Below, piece by piece: positions 55,157 to 64,000 of a DNA stretch of 64,000 nucleotides; within the stretch, counting starts at the first letter, position 1; every line of letters begins with the position of its first letter. Source of the DNA: Artemisia argyi (lineage: Eukaryota; Streptophyta; Magnoliopsida; Asterales; Asteraceae); NCBI GenBank assembly GCA_030686995.1, contig CM060709.1:270364913-270428912 (forward strand), written 5' to 3'. Under the pieces are notes generated by a model that made no database searches, was not told the origin of the DNA, and was given only the letters and a program-made list of their open reading frames with translations. The position numbers and the translations under genes were made by a program.

Positions 55157-57514
55157 TTAATTCACACGAACAAAAACGTCTTTAGCAATTCCAACCGGAT
55201 GAGTTATCGATCGATTAGCAAGCTCTAAAGTCATCCTCGTCGGTTTAAGTTCCCCCATTCCAAGTTGTTCATAGATCGATAATGGCATAAGATTAATACT
55301 CGCACCTGAATCGGCCAGGGCGTTGCAAACTTCTTGATCTTTCAATGAACAAGGAATGAGAAACTTTCCCGAATCACCAAGCTTTTCGGGAAGCTTCTTG
55401 AGAAGAATCGCGGAACATTGAGCATTTATCGGCGTTTTAGCTAATTCAAGCAATTTCTCTTTATTACTTATGAGGTTTTTGAATGTCGAAGCAAATTTTG
55501 GCATGTATACGAGAGCATCCATAAAACTTATATCAAAGTGCAATTTTTGAAAAATATCCAGAAATTTTTCCATTTGTTTTTTAGACTTTGCACGGAGCTC
55601 TTCATCATTAAATCGTGATGGATATGGCAATTTAGACTTGTATTTAACATTATACTCAAAAATGACTTTTTCTTTATCTTTTGACTTTTGGACAACCGGA
55701 GGTTGGACGTTTTCAGAACCTCCATTATTAATAGGAGGAACCGGGTCCTTTGTCGCTTCGGTCTCACAATCCACTACCTTAGGCGGAGACGAAGAAGAAG
55801 GAGTAGTAGGATCTGTGGGTCCATCATATTTAGCACCACTGCGAGTTGTGATCGCCTTAACTTTGCCCCTCGGGTTTGCGATCGTGTTGCTTGGCAAAGA
55901 AGTAGTACCCGAACCCGAGGGTCGATCATTTAAACGTTTGTTAATATCACTGATTTGATTTGCAAACAACCGTATTGATTCTTCATATTTTACCATAAAA
56001 GATTGTTGGTTTTGAAGTAATTGCTTAATCAAATCATCCGTGGGCGACGGATTTTGAATAACACCTTGATTTTGATTATTGTTGAAATTCTGCCCACGGT
56101 TTTGGAAATTACCATGATTTTGATTCCCATGATTTGCATTCTGAAAATTCCCAGGGTTTCCATAGTTTTGTTGGTTTTGAAAATTCCCTTGAGGTGGGCC
56201 TTGATTGTAATTGCCTTGAAAACCCCGGTTTTGATTAAACCCTTGATTACGATTTTGAAAACCGTTATTAGCTCGACTCTGATTTTGATTTCCTTGATTA
56301 TTACGATTTACAACATTATGATTCTGGTTGACTTGATTGACTTGGTTTGGTTGTTCGAGAATGGATGGTCCAAGATAATGAGTAGAACGGTAGCTGAGGA
56401 GATTACGGTCTCCTTGAGGTTGTGGGTAACCGTTGTTACCCGTGTTTGCAGCATACGCGTTCTCTCGAGAAAAGGCACCGGTGGCCGGACATTCATAATA
56501 CAAATGTGGACCACTACAAGTCTCACAACCATGACTAACCACATTGACTTGATGGTTTTTCGTTTGATCTTGATTCGTTTGATACATTTGATGCATTCGT
56601 AGCATAGCCATCGACATATCATCGAGCTTCTTAGTAATTGCAGCAAGCTCGGGATTAGATGAAGAATTATGAGTCGCGGTCGATCTCATGGGCTCATTCC
56701 TCTCGGCTGAGGAATCCCAATAATTGTAATGAGCCGTCATATTCTCAATAAGTTCATAACAATCTTCAGGACGGCGTTTCATAAAAGTACCACCAGCTGC
56801 AGCATTGATCGTGTCCCGATGTCGTAAAGTCAAACCATTATAAAACGTATCAATTATTGTGACGAGAAGCATGTTATGGTTTGGACAACGATCAATGGCA
56901 AGCTTGTAACGTTCCCAAGCCTCGAATAAAGACTCATCGGGAAGTTGTCGGAAATTGCTAATATCGTTCCTCAACTTCGTCACCATCGATGGTGGAAAAT
57001 ACTTCGCCAGGAACTGAGATACCAGTTCATTGAAAGTATGAATCGAGTTCCTGGGAAGGCGATCAAACCAAGTGGTGGCATGATGCGTTAGAGAATAGGG
57101 GAAAAGAGAGAGACGGAGGGCGTCATCGGAGACCCCGTTTTGTTTCATATTTTGGGTGACGGTTAAAAATTTATCGAGATGCTTGTTTGCATCGTCACCC
57201 GGTAATCCGTGAAATTGGCACGAATTTTGGACTTGTTGTATCATGTGGTGCTTAAGTCCAAAATCCGTAGCCTCAATATTTAGAGGGGCAATCGGGCCAC
57301 CTCTACCATGCATTGTGGGTTGGCACAGCTCCTCCATCGTTCGGAGATCGGGAGCCGGCACGTGTTGGTGATCATCTCCACCCACCGGAGGGTGTTGATT
57401 ATTCAGATCCATTTCCACAACGTTAGGGAAATGGACACGGTGTGTGTGTCGAATTACCCTTTCGAGATTTGACAAAGGTGATATAAGACTCTCAAAAGAA
57501 GAGCGGGTGTGCAT
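55157..57514 (-). CDS. Athila-like gag and protease N-terminus (785 aa)
   Basis: Start at 57514 (MHTRSSFESLISPL). The retrotransposon gag domain spans about residues 95-260 (FQ/CQFHGLPGDDANKHLDKF, THHATTWFDRLPRNSI, RFRQLPDESLFEAWER). A short-spaced zinc knuckle CETCSGPHLYYEC (CX2CX3HX4C, one residue short of canonical) lies near 330. A low-complexity Asn/Gln/Gly stretch (residues ~385-500) follows, and the aspartic-protease site NALADSGASINLMPLS is near 730. The frame stops with a TAA inside protease; the rest is at 54927-55156. Gag assembles particles; the protease would cut the chain. Confidence 0.9.
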   Translation of the reverse strand: MHTRSSFESLISPLSNLERVIRHTHRVHFPNVVEMDLNNQHPPVGGDDHQHVPAPDLRTMEELCQPTMHGRGGPIAPLNIEATDFGLKHHMIQQVQNSCQFHGLPGDDANKHLDKFLTVTQNMKQNGVSDDALRLSLFPYSLTHHATTWFDRLPRNSIHTFNELVSQFLAKYFPPSMVTKLRNDISNFRQLPDESLFEAWERYKLAIDRCPNHNMLLVTIIDTFYNGLTLRHRDTINAAAGGTFMKRRPEDCYELIENMTAHYNYWDSSAERNEPMRSTATHNSSSNPELAAITKKLDDMSMAMLRMHQMYQTNQDQTKNHQVNVVSHGCETCSGPHLYYECPATGAFSRENAYAANTGNNGYPQPQGDRNLLSYRSTHYLGPSILEQPNQVNQVNQNHNVVNRNNQGNQNQSRANNGFQNRNQGFNQNRGFQGNYNQGPPQGNFQNQQNYGNPGNFQNANHGNQNHGNFQNRGQNFNNNQNQGVIQNPSPTDDLIKQLLQNQQSFMVKYEESIRLFANQISDINKRLNDRPSGSGTTSLPSNTIANPRGKVKAITTRSGAKYDGPTDPTTPSSSSPPKVVDCETEATKDPVPPINNGGSENVQPPVVQKSKDKEKVIFEYNVKYKSKLPYPSRFNDEELRAKSKKQMEKFLDIFQKLHFDISFMDALVYMPKFASTFKNLISNKEKLLELAKTPINAQCSAILLKKLPEKLGDSGKFLIPCSLKDQEVCNALADSGASINLMPLSIYEQLGMGELKPTRMTLELANRSITHPVGIAKDVFVRVN

Positions 57515-57956
57515 ACACCAAAAACAAAATTAAAAAGAAAAAGAAAAAGAAAAGAAAAATCTTTTTGTTTTTAATTTTTTATCCCAAATTACGTTAATCG
57601 AAACAGTTTCTTTCAAAACCATGCGTGACGGGACGGGAGAGAAGAATGGATCTCTCTTCAACTAGCAATTTAATGTCTTAGCTTCCGTATTTCCCGCTTA
57701 ATCGGTTGTAGTAATTGAAATAATCCGATAAACAACTAATTTCACGTTTTTGTTATATTGTGAGACTTTTTTGGTTTACAACGCCCTCCCTTCCACGGCA
57801 GAGTCGAGGCTGTAACTTTATTATTTTTGTAAACACTTAGGAAAAGTGTTTTGAATTTTTCAATTTTTATATTTTTATAGAAAATATATACAAGATAGAG
57901 GAAGGCTTATCAAAACACGATTTTTCAAAACGAAATTCAAAAACTCACTTCGACCT
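57515..57956 (-). other. Leader between PBS and gag
   Basis: No ORF over 60 codons that I credit. It contains a purine-rich AAGAAAAAGAAAAG run near 57535. Confidence 0.55.
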
Positions 57957-57974
57957 TCCCCAAAAACGGCGCCA
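57957..57974 (-). promoter_or_regulatory. Primer-binding site of the Athila-like element
   Basis: Minus strand TGGCGCCGTTTTTGGGGA, the pattern usual in Athila elements, 5 nt after the LTR end. Confidence 0.85.
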
Positions 57975-58261
57975 TTAATTGATTTAGTCGTTTTATAGTA
58001 TAGGTTTGTGTTTCCGAAGAAATACCGGTGAAAGTATTTCCCGGGTCGTTCTCCCAACGAAAGTTGAATGGAATCTCGAATTATCGATTCTTGAACCGTG
58101 TCGTGAAAAGTGAAATGTGAAAATTTAGATTTTGGATTATATAACTACGAGTACCAAACATAAACGAAAAGCATAATAGAGCATGTAAAGTTCAAATAAT
58201 CCTAAAACGCAATCTAATCTAAAAAACGAGCAAATTAAGGCAACTATATTATACTAAAAAT

Positions 58262-58442
58262 CAGTGTTGCAAAAATCGGCTGAGGCAGCCGATTAATCGG
58301 CGATTAATCGGCCTCGGCCCTGGAACTTGTAAGAAATTCCAAGGTAATCGGCCGAGTCAAGAAAATCGGCCGATTAATCGGCCAAAAATCGCAACTCGGC
58401 CCCCGACCGCCTAGGGACCGATTCACGATTTTTGCAACATTG
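58262..58442. mobile_element. hAT-type MITE (181 bp)
   Basis: Ends CAGTGTTGCAAAAATCG and CGATTTTTGCAACATTG are 17-bp inverted repeats with one mismatch, and CTAAAAAT (8 bp) flanks both sides (58254-58261 and 58443-58450). CARTGTTG-like ends with 8-bp duplications are typical of hAT elements. The inside has further short palindromes (CCGATTAATCGGC). Confidence 0.9.
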
Positions 58443-58450
58443 CTAAAAAT

Positions 58451-59740
58451 GATATATGGGAGATATGTTTGCTAAGTGACGTGAAAAGCTCAATAAGTGT
58501 GGACTAAGGTTTGACGACGAATTATATTCCTTAAACAAGACTATTTTCTCACAACGTTGGTTTATTTTGAAAATAATCCTTTAAAAAGAAAATAATTACT
58601 AGATGTGTAATTTGATTATTCTCCGGCTTTTGCCCTTCAAATAATAAAACTACAAATCTAAATAATCTCACTAATTATTAATCACAATCCCTTTTTATTA
58701 ATTCACACTTAAATCACAAATTTATATCACTTAACAAACACTAATAAGCTACTTGCTACGCATACCAATCAAACTAATAAAAACAAATATTCCAACAAAC
58801 ATTACCATATTAATAAACTAATTATATAAAAGTGAAAAGGAATAGAAAGTAGAACCCGATATAACGCAACGAGAATAATAAACCACCCGATTTTATAAAC
58901 TTGCCAAATTATAAAGTTTATTTTTTTAATAGTTTTAATATCACCAAGTAGCAAATAAAGTTTTTGACTTTAATCACTAATTAGCTTTATAAAAACAAGA
59001 AAAGCTATAAGCTTTATTAATAAGTAAGCTTATAAAATCCTTAAGCTCCGGCCTTAGATGTTGAAAATGATGAGAAGCTAAGAAAAATCACAACTTTATG
59101 CAACATTAGTTCAATTAATCTCTTGAATAAACTAGATCTAGATTTAATAAGCTATAGAAAGCTAATCAAATCTAGACAAACTAGTAATAGAACCAAAAAG
59201 CTAGAAAGCTAGTAGATCTATACTAGTTATGAATCAAACAAAACTAAAAAGCTAGATTTATTTGAAAAAAATAAGAGATAAGCTAATTAGATGAAAAGTA
59301 TTAAGCTAATTTGATTTATTTAAGAAAAAGCTTTTAAAATAAAAAGAGATTAAGTGAATATAAACTAAAATTTATTAGATCTAATAATACTAAAGAAATT
59401 ATGAAAAGAGATTAAGTAATAAAAAAAAAATGCTTATTGAATAATCTAATCTAATAAGCTATAAAAAAGCCATTAAGCTAAAACAGATTTTTAGATGAGA
59501 TAAAAATAGAAAAGATGAGAAAAAGAAATAAACTAGATAACCTCCATAATTTTCATTAATAAACTTGAAAAAAGTATTAATACAATGAACACTTGAAAAA
59601 AACTATTAAAAATATAAAGCTATTACAATACAACTTAAAAAAAAAAAAACTACTCTATAAAAAACTACTACTACTACTAAAAAAAAAAAAAAATGTGTGT
59701 GTGAATGATGTAAGGAAAAAGCTGCCTAAATGATTGGATC
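58451..59740. other. AT-rich R/U5 part of the LTR
   Basis: Very rich in 'aagcta' and 'ctaataa' phrases with A-runs near 59640-59692; no gene. Confidence 0.6.
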
Positions 59741-60320
59741 TAGTGGAGTATTTATAGCCTAATGATTGGTGCATTGTAGAGTATTCTCGATCCTTCTGCT
59801 TGTTATACGCTCTCATTCATTGTATCCGGACAGACTTTTAATATAACATGGCCATGTGGAGTCTTTTGGTTAGCTGAAACACATCATTATAGACACGTGG
59901 CATCGTATTAGAGGCTCAAAAATTCATTATTGCGTAGAGAGTAGGAAGTCAGCAAACCCACGCGCCTTTCTCAATTTATTTTGGAAACTTGCTTCACGTG
60001 CAGCCATCAAATTCATTCTTTCTTTTTGATTTGTTGCATGCCATGTAGAAAAAGATCACGTGCCTTGGGATTCACGCACCAACTAAATGTTGCATTTATT
60101 TTGAACTTCATTGTTGTATGCGCCAACGACAAAAGCACCTCACAATTGCAAATATATATATTTTTTCCGTTCGATCCCATTTGCAATTTCCTTCCTTTTG
60201 TCACTTTTCCTTTTTGTCGTACATGGCCATGGATCAATTCCTCAATTCATTTTTCTCTTGATTGTTTTGTCACATGTAGTCATCAATGCATCATTTATTC
60301 ATCATTTATGTACCATTTGT

Positions 60321-60548
60321 ACCAATGGGCTTGTGGTCCACTGGGCATGTCTTATTCAGTTAAGCGTGCCTAGTGGAGAGTAGTACCGGTTTGGGTGACC
60401 ACAAGGGTTCAACCCACAAGGGTTCGAATCTGGAGAAGGCAGAGTTTACTTCAATTTAAGTGTCGTGCATTCGGGCGGCTTAAGTTGAAGGTTTTCCCCC
60501 CATCGGGTTTCAAATTGGACTTGGATTTCCCCAATGAAAGTCAATTTT

Positions 60549-60592
<44 letters not shown>
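60321..60592 (+). mobile_element. tRNA-derived SINE with A43 tail
   Basis: The body runs from ACCAATGGGCTTGTGG to a pure A43 tail at 60550-60592. A B-box-like GGGTTCGAATCT lies near 60420, with a similar GGGTTCAACCC just before it, as in plant tRNA-type SINEs. A perfect 15-bp target-site duplication, TTATGTACCATTTGT, lies at 60306-60320 and 60596-60610. The long pure tail suggests recent insertion. Family not identified. Confidence 0.88.
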
Positions 60593-60594
<2 letters not shown>

Positions 60595-62346
60595 ATTATG
60601 TACCATTTGTTTGTCGTATGCACCCAAGAGGTAAATTCATTACCGCTGGTCATTAATTGATCAAATGACAAATTCTTTAGTCTTTGTCTTCACGTGCCTA
60701 GAATGCCTTCAATTCAATTTGTCTTTAATATTAACTTCATTTATCTTGGACTTCCATTTAATAAAGGTCCATGGGCTTAGACTTAATTTTGCACGTTGGG
60801 CCTTCCCTTTCATTTTAATTTTCTTCAAGACGACAAAATAAATTTGGGATTAATAGATAGGCTTCGAGCGGGCTTTGTTTAATCTTTCACCAATCCGACT
60901 TTTGCCACAATCAAATACCGATGGACTCATTTTTTCGTGCTCTTTCCAATCTCGTGCTCGGTTTTGTCGTTTTCTTATGATATTTGTCCACTTTTCAAAA
61001 TATCAGTACCTGCACAATCACAAATACAAAAACACATATATTTGACATATTTGGCTCGGTTTTTGGTCTTTTGGGTCCGATTTTGGTCAAATAAAAGGTG
61101 TGTAAATTAACGCACACCAACATGTATAGTTTTTCTTCACATGTGACTATATGTTGGCTAAAATGTGTAGTTTTTCTTCACATGTACAAATTTTTAATGC
61201 AGATTAGGTGTTTGATGACATGTATAGTTTCTCTTCACATGTGACGATACGTTGGCTGAAATGTGTAGTTTTTCTTCACATGTGCAATTTTTTTTAATGC
61301 ACATTAGGTGTTTGATGACATGCATAGTTTTTCTTCACATGTGACTATACGTTAGCTGAAATGTGTAGTTTTTCTTCACATGTGCAATTCTTTTAATGCA
61401 CATTAGGTGTTTTATGACATGTATAGTTTTTCTTCACATGTGACTATACGTTGGCCGAAATGTGTAGTTTTTCTTCACATGTGCAATTTTTTTAATGCAC
61501 ATAAGGTGTTTGATGACATGTATAGTTTTTCTTCACATGTGACTATACTTTGGTTGAAATGTGTAGTTTTTCTTCACATGTGCAATTTTTTTAATGCACA
61601 TTAGGTGTTTGATGACATGTATAGTTTTTCTTAACATGTGACTATACGTTGGCTAAAACGTGTAGTTTTTCTTCACATGTGCAATTTTTTAATGCACATT
61701 AGGTGTTTGATGACATGTATAGTTTTTCTTCACATGTGACTATACGTTGGCTGAAATGTGTAGTTTTTCTTCACATGTTCAATTTTTTTAATGCACATTA
61801 GGTGTTTGATGACATGTATAGTTTTTCTTCACATGTGACTATACGTTGGCAGAAATGTGTAGTTTTTTCTTCACATGACCAATTTTTTTAATGCACATTA
61901 CGTGTTTGATGAAATGTATAGTTTTTCTTCACATGTGACTATACGTTGGCCGAAATGTATAGTTTTTCTTCACATGTGCAATTTTTAATGCACAATAGGT
62001 GTTTGATGACATGTATAGTTTTTCCTCACATGTGACTATACTTTGGCCGAAATGTGCAGTTTTCTTCACATGTGCAATTTTTAATGCACATTAGGTGCTT
62101 GATGACATGTATAGTTTTTCTTCACATGTGAAGATACATTGGCTTAAATGTGTAGTTTTTCTTCACATGTGCAATTTTTTAATGCACATTAGGTGTTTGA
62201 TGACATGTATAGTCTTTCTTCACATGTGACTATACGTTGGATGAAATGTGTAGTTTTTCTTCACATGTGCAATTTTTTTAATGAACATTAGGTGTTTGAT
62301 GACATGTATAGTTTTTCTTCACATGTGACTATACGTTGGCTGAAAT

Positions 62347-62348
<2 letters not shown>

Positions 62349-62390
<42 letters not shown>
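62349..62390 (+). repeat. T42 expansion inside the satellite
   Basis: Replaces about 30 bp of a normal unit (GTAGTTTTTCTTCACATGTG and the T-tract). Confidence 0.9.
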
Positions 62391-62393
<3 letters not shown>

Positions 62394-63935
62394 GCACATT
62401 AGGTGTTTGATGACATGTATAGTTTTTATTCACATGTGACTATACGTTGGCTGAAATGTGTAGTTTTTCTTCACATGTGCAATTTTTTTAATGCACATTA
62501 GGTGTTTGATGACATGTATAGTTTTTCTTCACATGTCACAATACGTTGGCTGAAATGTGTAGTTTTTCTTCACATGTGCCATTTTTTTAATGCACATTAG
62601 GTGTTTGATGACATGTATAGTTTTTCTTCACATGTGACTATACGTTGGCTGAAATGTGTAGTTTTTCTTCACATGTGCAATTTTTTTAATGCACAATAGG
62701 TGTTTGATGACATGTATAGTTTTTCTTCACATGGGACTATACGTTGGCTGAAATGTGTAGTTTTTTCTTCTCATCTGCAATTTTTTTAATGCACATTTGG
62801 TGTTTGATGACATGTATAGTTTTTCTTCACATGTGACTATATGTTGGCTAAAATGTGTAGTTTTTCTTCACATGTGCAAATTTTTAATGCATATTAGGTG
62901 TTTGATGACATGTATGTTTTTCTTCACAAGTGATGAAACGTTGGCTGAAATGTGTAGTTTTTCTTCACGTATGCAATTTTTTTAATGCACATTAGGTGTT
63001 TGATGACATGTATAATTTTTCTTCACATGGGACTATACCTTGGCTGAAAAGTGTAGTTTTTTCTTCTCACGTGCAATTTTTTTAATGCACATTAGGTGTT
63101 TTATGACATGTATAGTTTTTCTTCACATGTGACTATACGTTAGCTAAAATGTGTAGTTTTTCTTCACATGTGCAAATTTTTAATGCATATTAGGTGTTTG
63201 ATGACATGTATAGTTTTTCTTCACATGTGACGATACGTTGGCTGAAATGTGTAGTTTATCTTCACATGTGCAATTTTTTTTAATGCACATTAGGTGTTTG
63301 ATGACATGTATAGTTTTTCTTCACTTGTGACTATACGTTGGCTGAAATGTGTAGTTTTTCTTCACATGTGCAATTATTTTAATGCACATTAGGTGTTTGA
63401 TAACATGTATAGTTTTTCTTCACATGTGACTATATGTTGGCTGAAATGTGTAGTTTTTCTTCACATGTGCAATTTTTAATGCACATTAGGTGTTTGATGA
63501 CATGTATTGTTTTTCTTCACATGTGACTGTACGTTGGCTGAAATGTGTAATCACATGTGCAATTTTTTAATGCACCTTAGGTGTTTGATGACATGTATAG
63601 TTTTTCTTCACATGTGATGATACGTTCGCCGAAATGTGTAGTTTTTCTTCACATGTGCAATTTTTTTAATGCACATTAGGTGTTTGATGACATGTATAGT
63701 TTTTCTTCACATGTGATTATACGTTGGCTGAAATGTGTAGTTTTTCTTCACATGTGCAATTTTTTTAATGCACATTAGGTGTTTGATGACATGTATAGTT
63801 TTTCTTCACATGTGACTATACGTTGGCTGAAATGTGTAGTTTTTCTTCACATGTGCATTTTTTTAATGCACATTAGGTGTTTGATGACATGTATAGTTTT
63901 TCTTCACATGTGACTATACGTTGGCTCAAATGTGT

Positions 63936-63938
<3 letters not shown>

Positions 63939-63979
<41 letters not shown>
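63939..63979 (+). repeat. T41 expansion inside the satellite
   Basis: A second, similar replacement, 1,590 bp (about 16 units) from the first and of nearly equal length. Confidence 0.9.
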
Positions 63980-63983
<4 letters not shown>

Positions 63984-64000
63984 ACATTAGGTGTTTGATG

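Larger units (their letters stand above)
51924..61122 (-). mobile_element. Athila-like gag-protease element with one LTR, inserted in the satellite
   Basis: Minus strand, from right to left: 5' LTR (61122-57980), PBS, gag, protease, acidic/hydrophobic extension, noncoding tail, and polypurine tract at the very left end. Both sides show the satellite phrase TGTAT (51918-51922 and 61123-61127), a likely target-site duplication. No 3' LTR is present: the polypurine tract runs straight into satellite. There is no reverse transcriptase or integrase, so it relied on another element. Confidence 0.85.
57980..61122 (-). mobile_element. 5' LTR of the Athila-like element (~3.1 kb)
   Basis: Minus strand start TGTTGGTGTGCGTTAATTTA, with a short hairpin of GGTGTG/CACACC like the other Athila-like LTR at 2232. 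It ends CTAAATCA before the PBS. A TATA box (TATAAATA, minus) is at 59749-59756. It is interrupted by a hAT MITE (58262-58442) and a SINE (60306-60610). Confidence 0.8.
61123..64000 (+). repeat. 99-bp satellite, right part (~29 units, runs off the window)
   Basis: The unit begins ACATGTATAGTTTTTCTTCA and ends CACATTAGGTGTTTGATG. Measured spacings between successive TTTGATGACA phrases are 100, 99, 99 and 99. Each unit is two related halves sharing ATGTRTAGTTTTTCTTCACA. It has two dyads: GTATAGT...ACTATAC around CACATGTG, and ATGTGCA...TGCACAT around the T-tract. Confidence 0.95.

Noticed and set aside
55638..56646. Long plus-strand ORFs opposite the Athila-like gag
   Set aside because: Shadows of the minus-strand Asn/Gln-rich coding region.
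61407..61604. ORFs within the satellite (also 62797-62985)
   Set aside because: Simple translations of the 99-bp repeat; phase changes with T-tract length.

Overview
This is plant nuclear DNA made almost entirely of nested transposable elements and broken gene fragments. There is no prokaryotic gene layout, and I see no clearly intact host gene. The copia polyprotein with two zinc knuckles and the acidic gag-type protein resemble proteins I remember from daisy-family (Asteraceae, tribe Anthemideae) assemblies. That placement is from memory, not from a search.

Layout. 1-3308 is the 3' end of an Athila-like Ty3/gypsy element that carries gag-protease but no visible polymerase, ending in an LTR. 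3309-11565 is an 8.26-kb segment that recurs almost unchanged at 29331-37598 (about two dozen substitutions plus one 11-bp indel). The segment holds AT-rich noncoding DNA, a 32-bp minisatellite, a truncated SIRE-type copia LTR, an F-box-associated fragment and part of an ATG18-like autophagy gene. Between the copies (11566-29330) lies a SIRE-type copia element that starts and stops inside its LTR, as if circularly permuted. Nested in it is a second copia element on the minus strand (14610-24725, TSD CATCC), which itself holds a 3.9-kb solo LTR (17111-21052, TSD CAGGG) and a 153-bp foldback element.

Downstream of copy 2 the ATG18-like pseudogene continues, but a young Tat-type gypsy element (38054-48422, TSD ATGTC, LTRs differing at one base) sits in one of its introns. 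This element carries a four-exon antisense gene whose introns and reading frames all fit. Fragments of a beta-galactosidase gene (49586-50314) and of what looks like an AUGMIN subunit 3 gene (51259-51455) follow on the same strand.

From 51461 a 99-bp satellite begins. After about 4.6 units it is split by a minus-strand Athila-like gag-protease element (51924-61122) that has a 5' LTR but no 3' LTR. That LTR carries a hAT-type MITE and a SINE. The satellite resumes in phase at about 61123 and runs off the window.

The main biological content is retrotransposon protein sets: gag, protease, integrase, reverse transcriptase and RNase H of three families, two gag-protease-only relatives, and two accessory genes (the SIRE ORF3 and the gypsy antisense gene). 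Most main polyproteins carry stops or frameshifts. The near-identical LTRs and perfect target-site duplications show that several insertions are recent, and the nesting gives a clear relative order.
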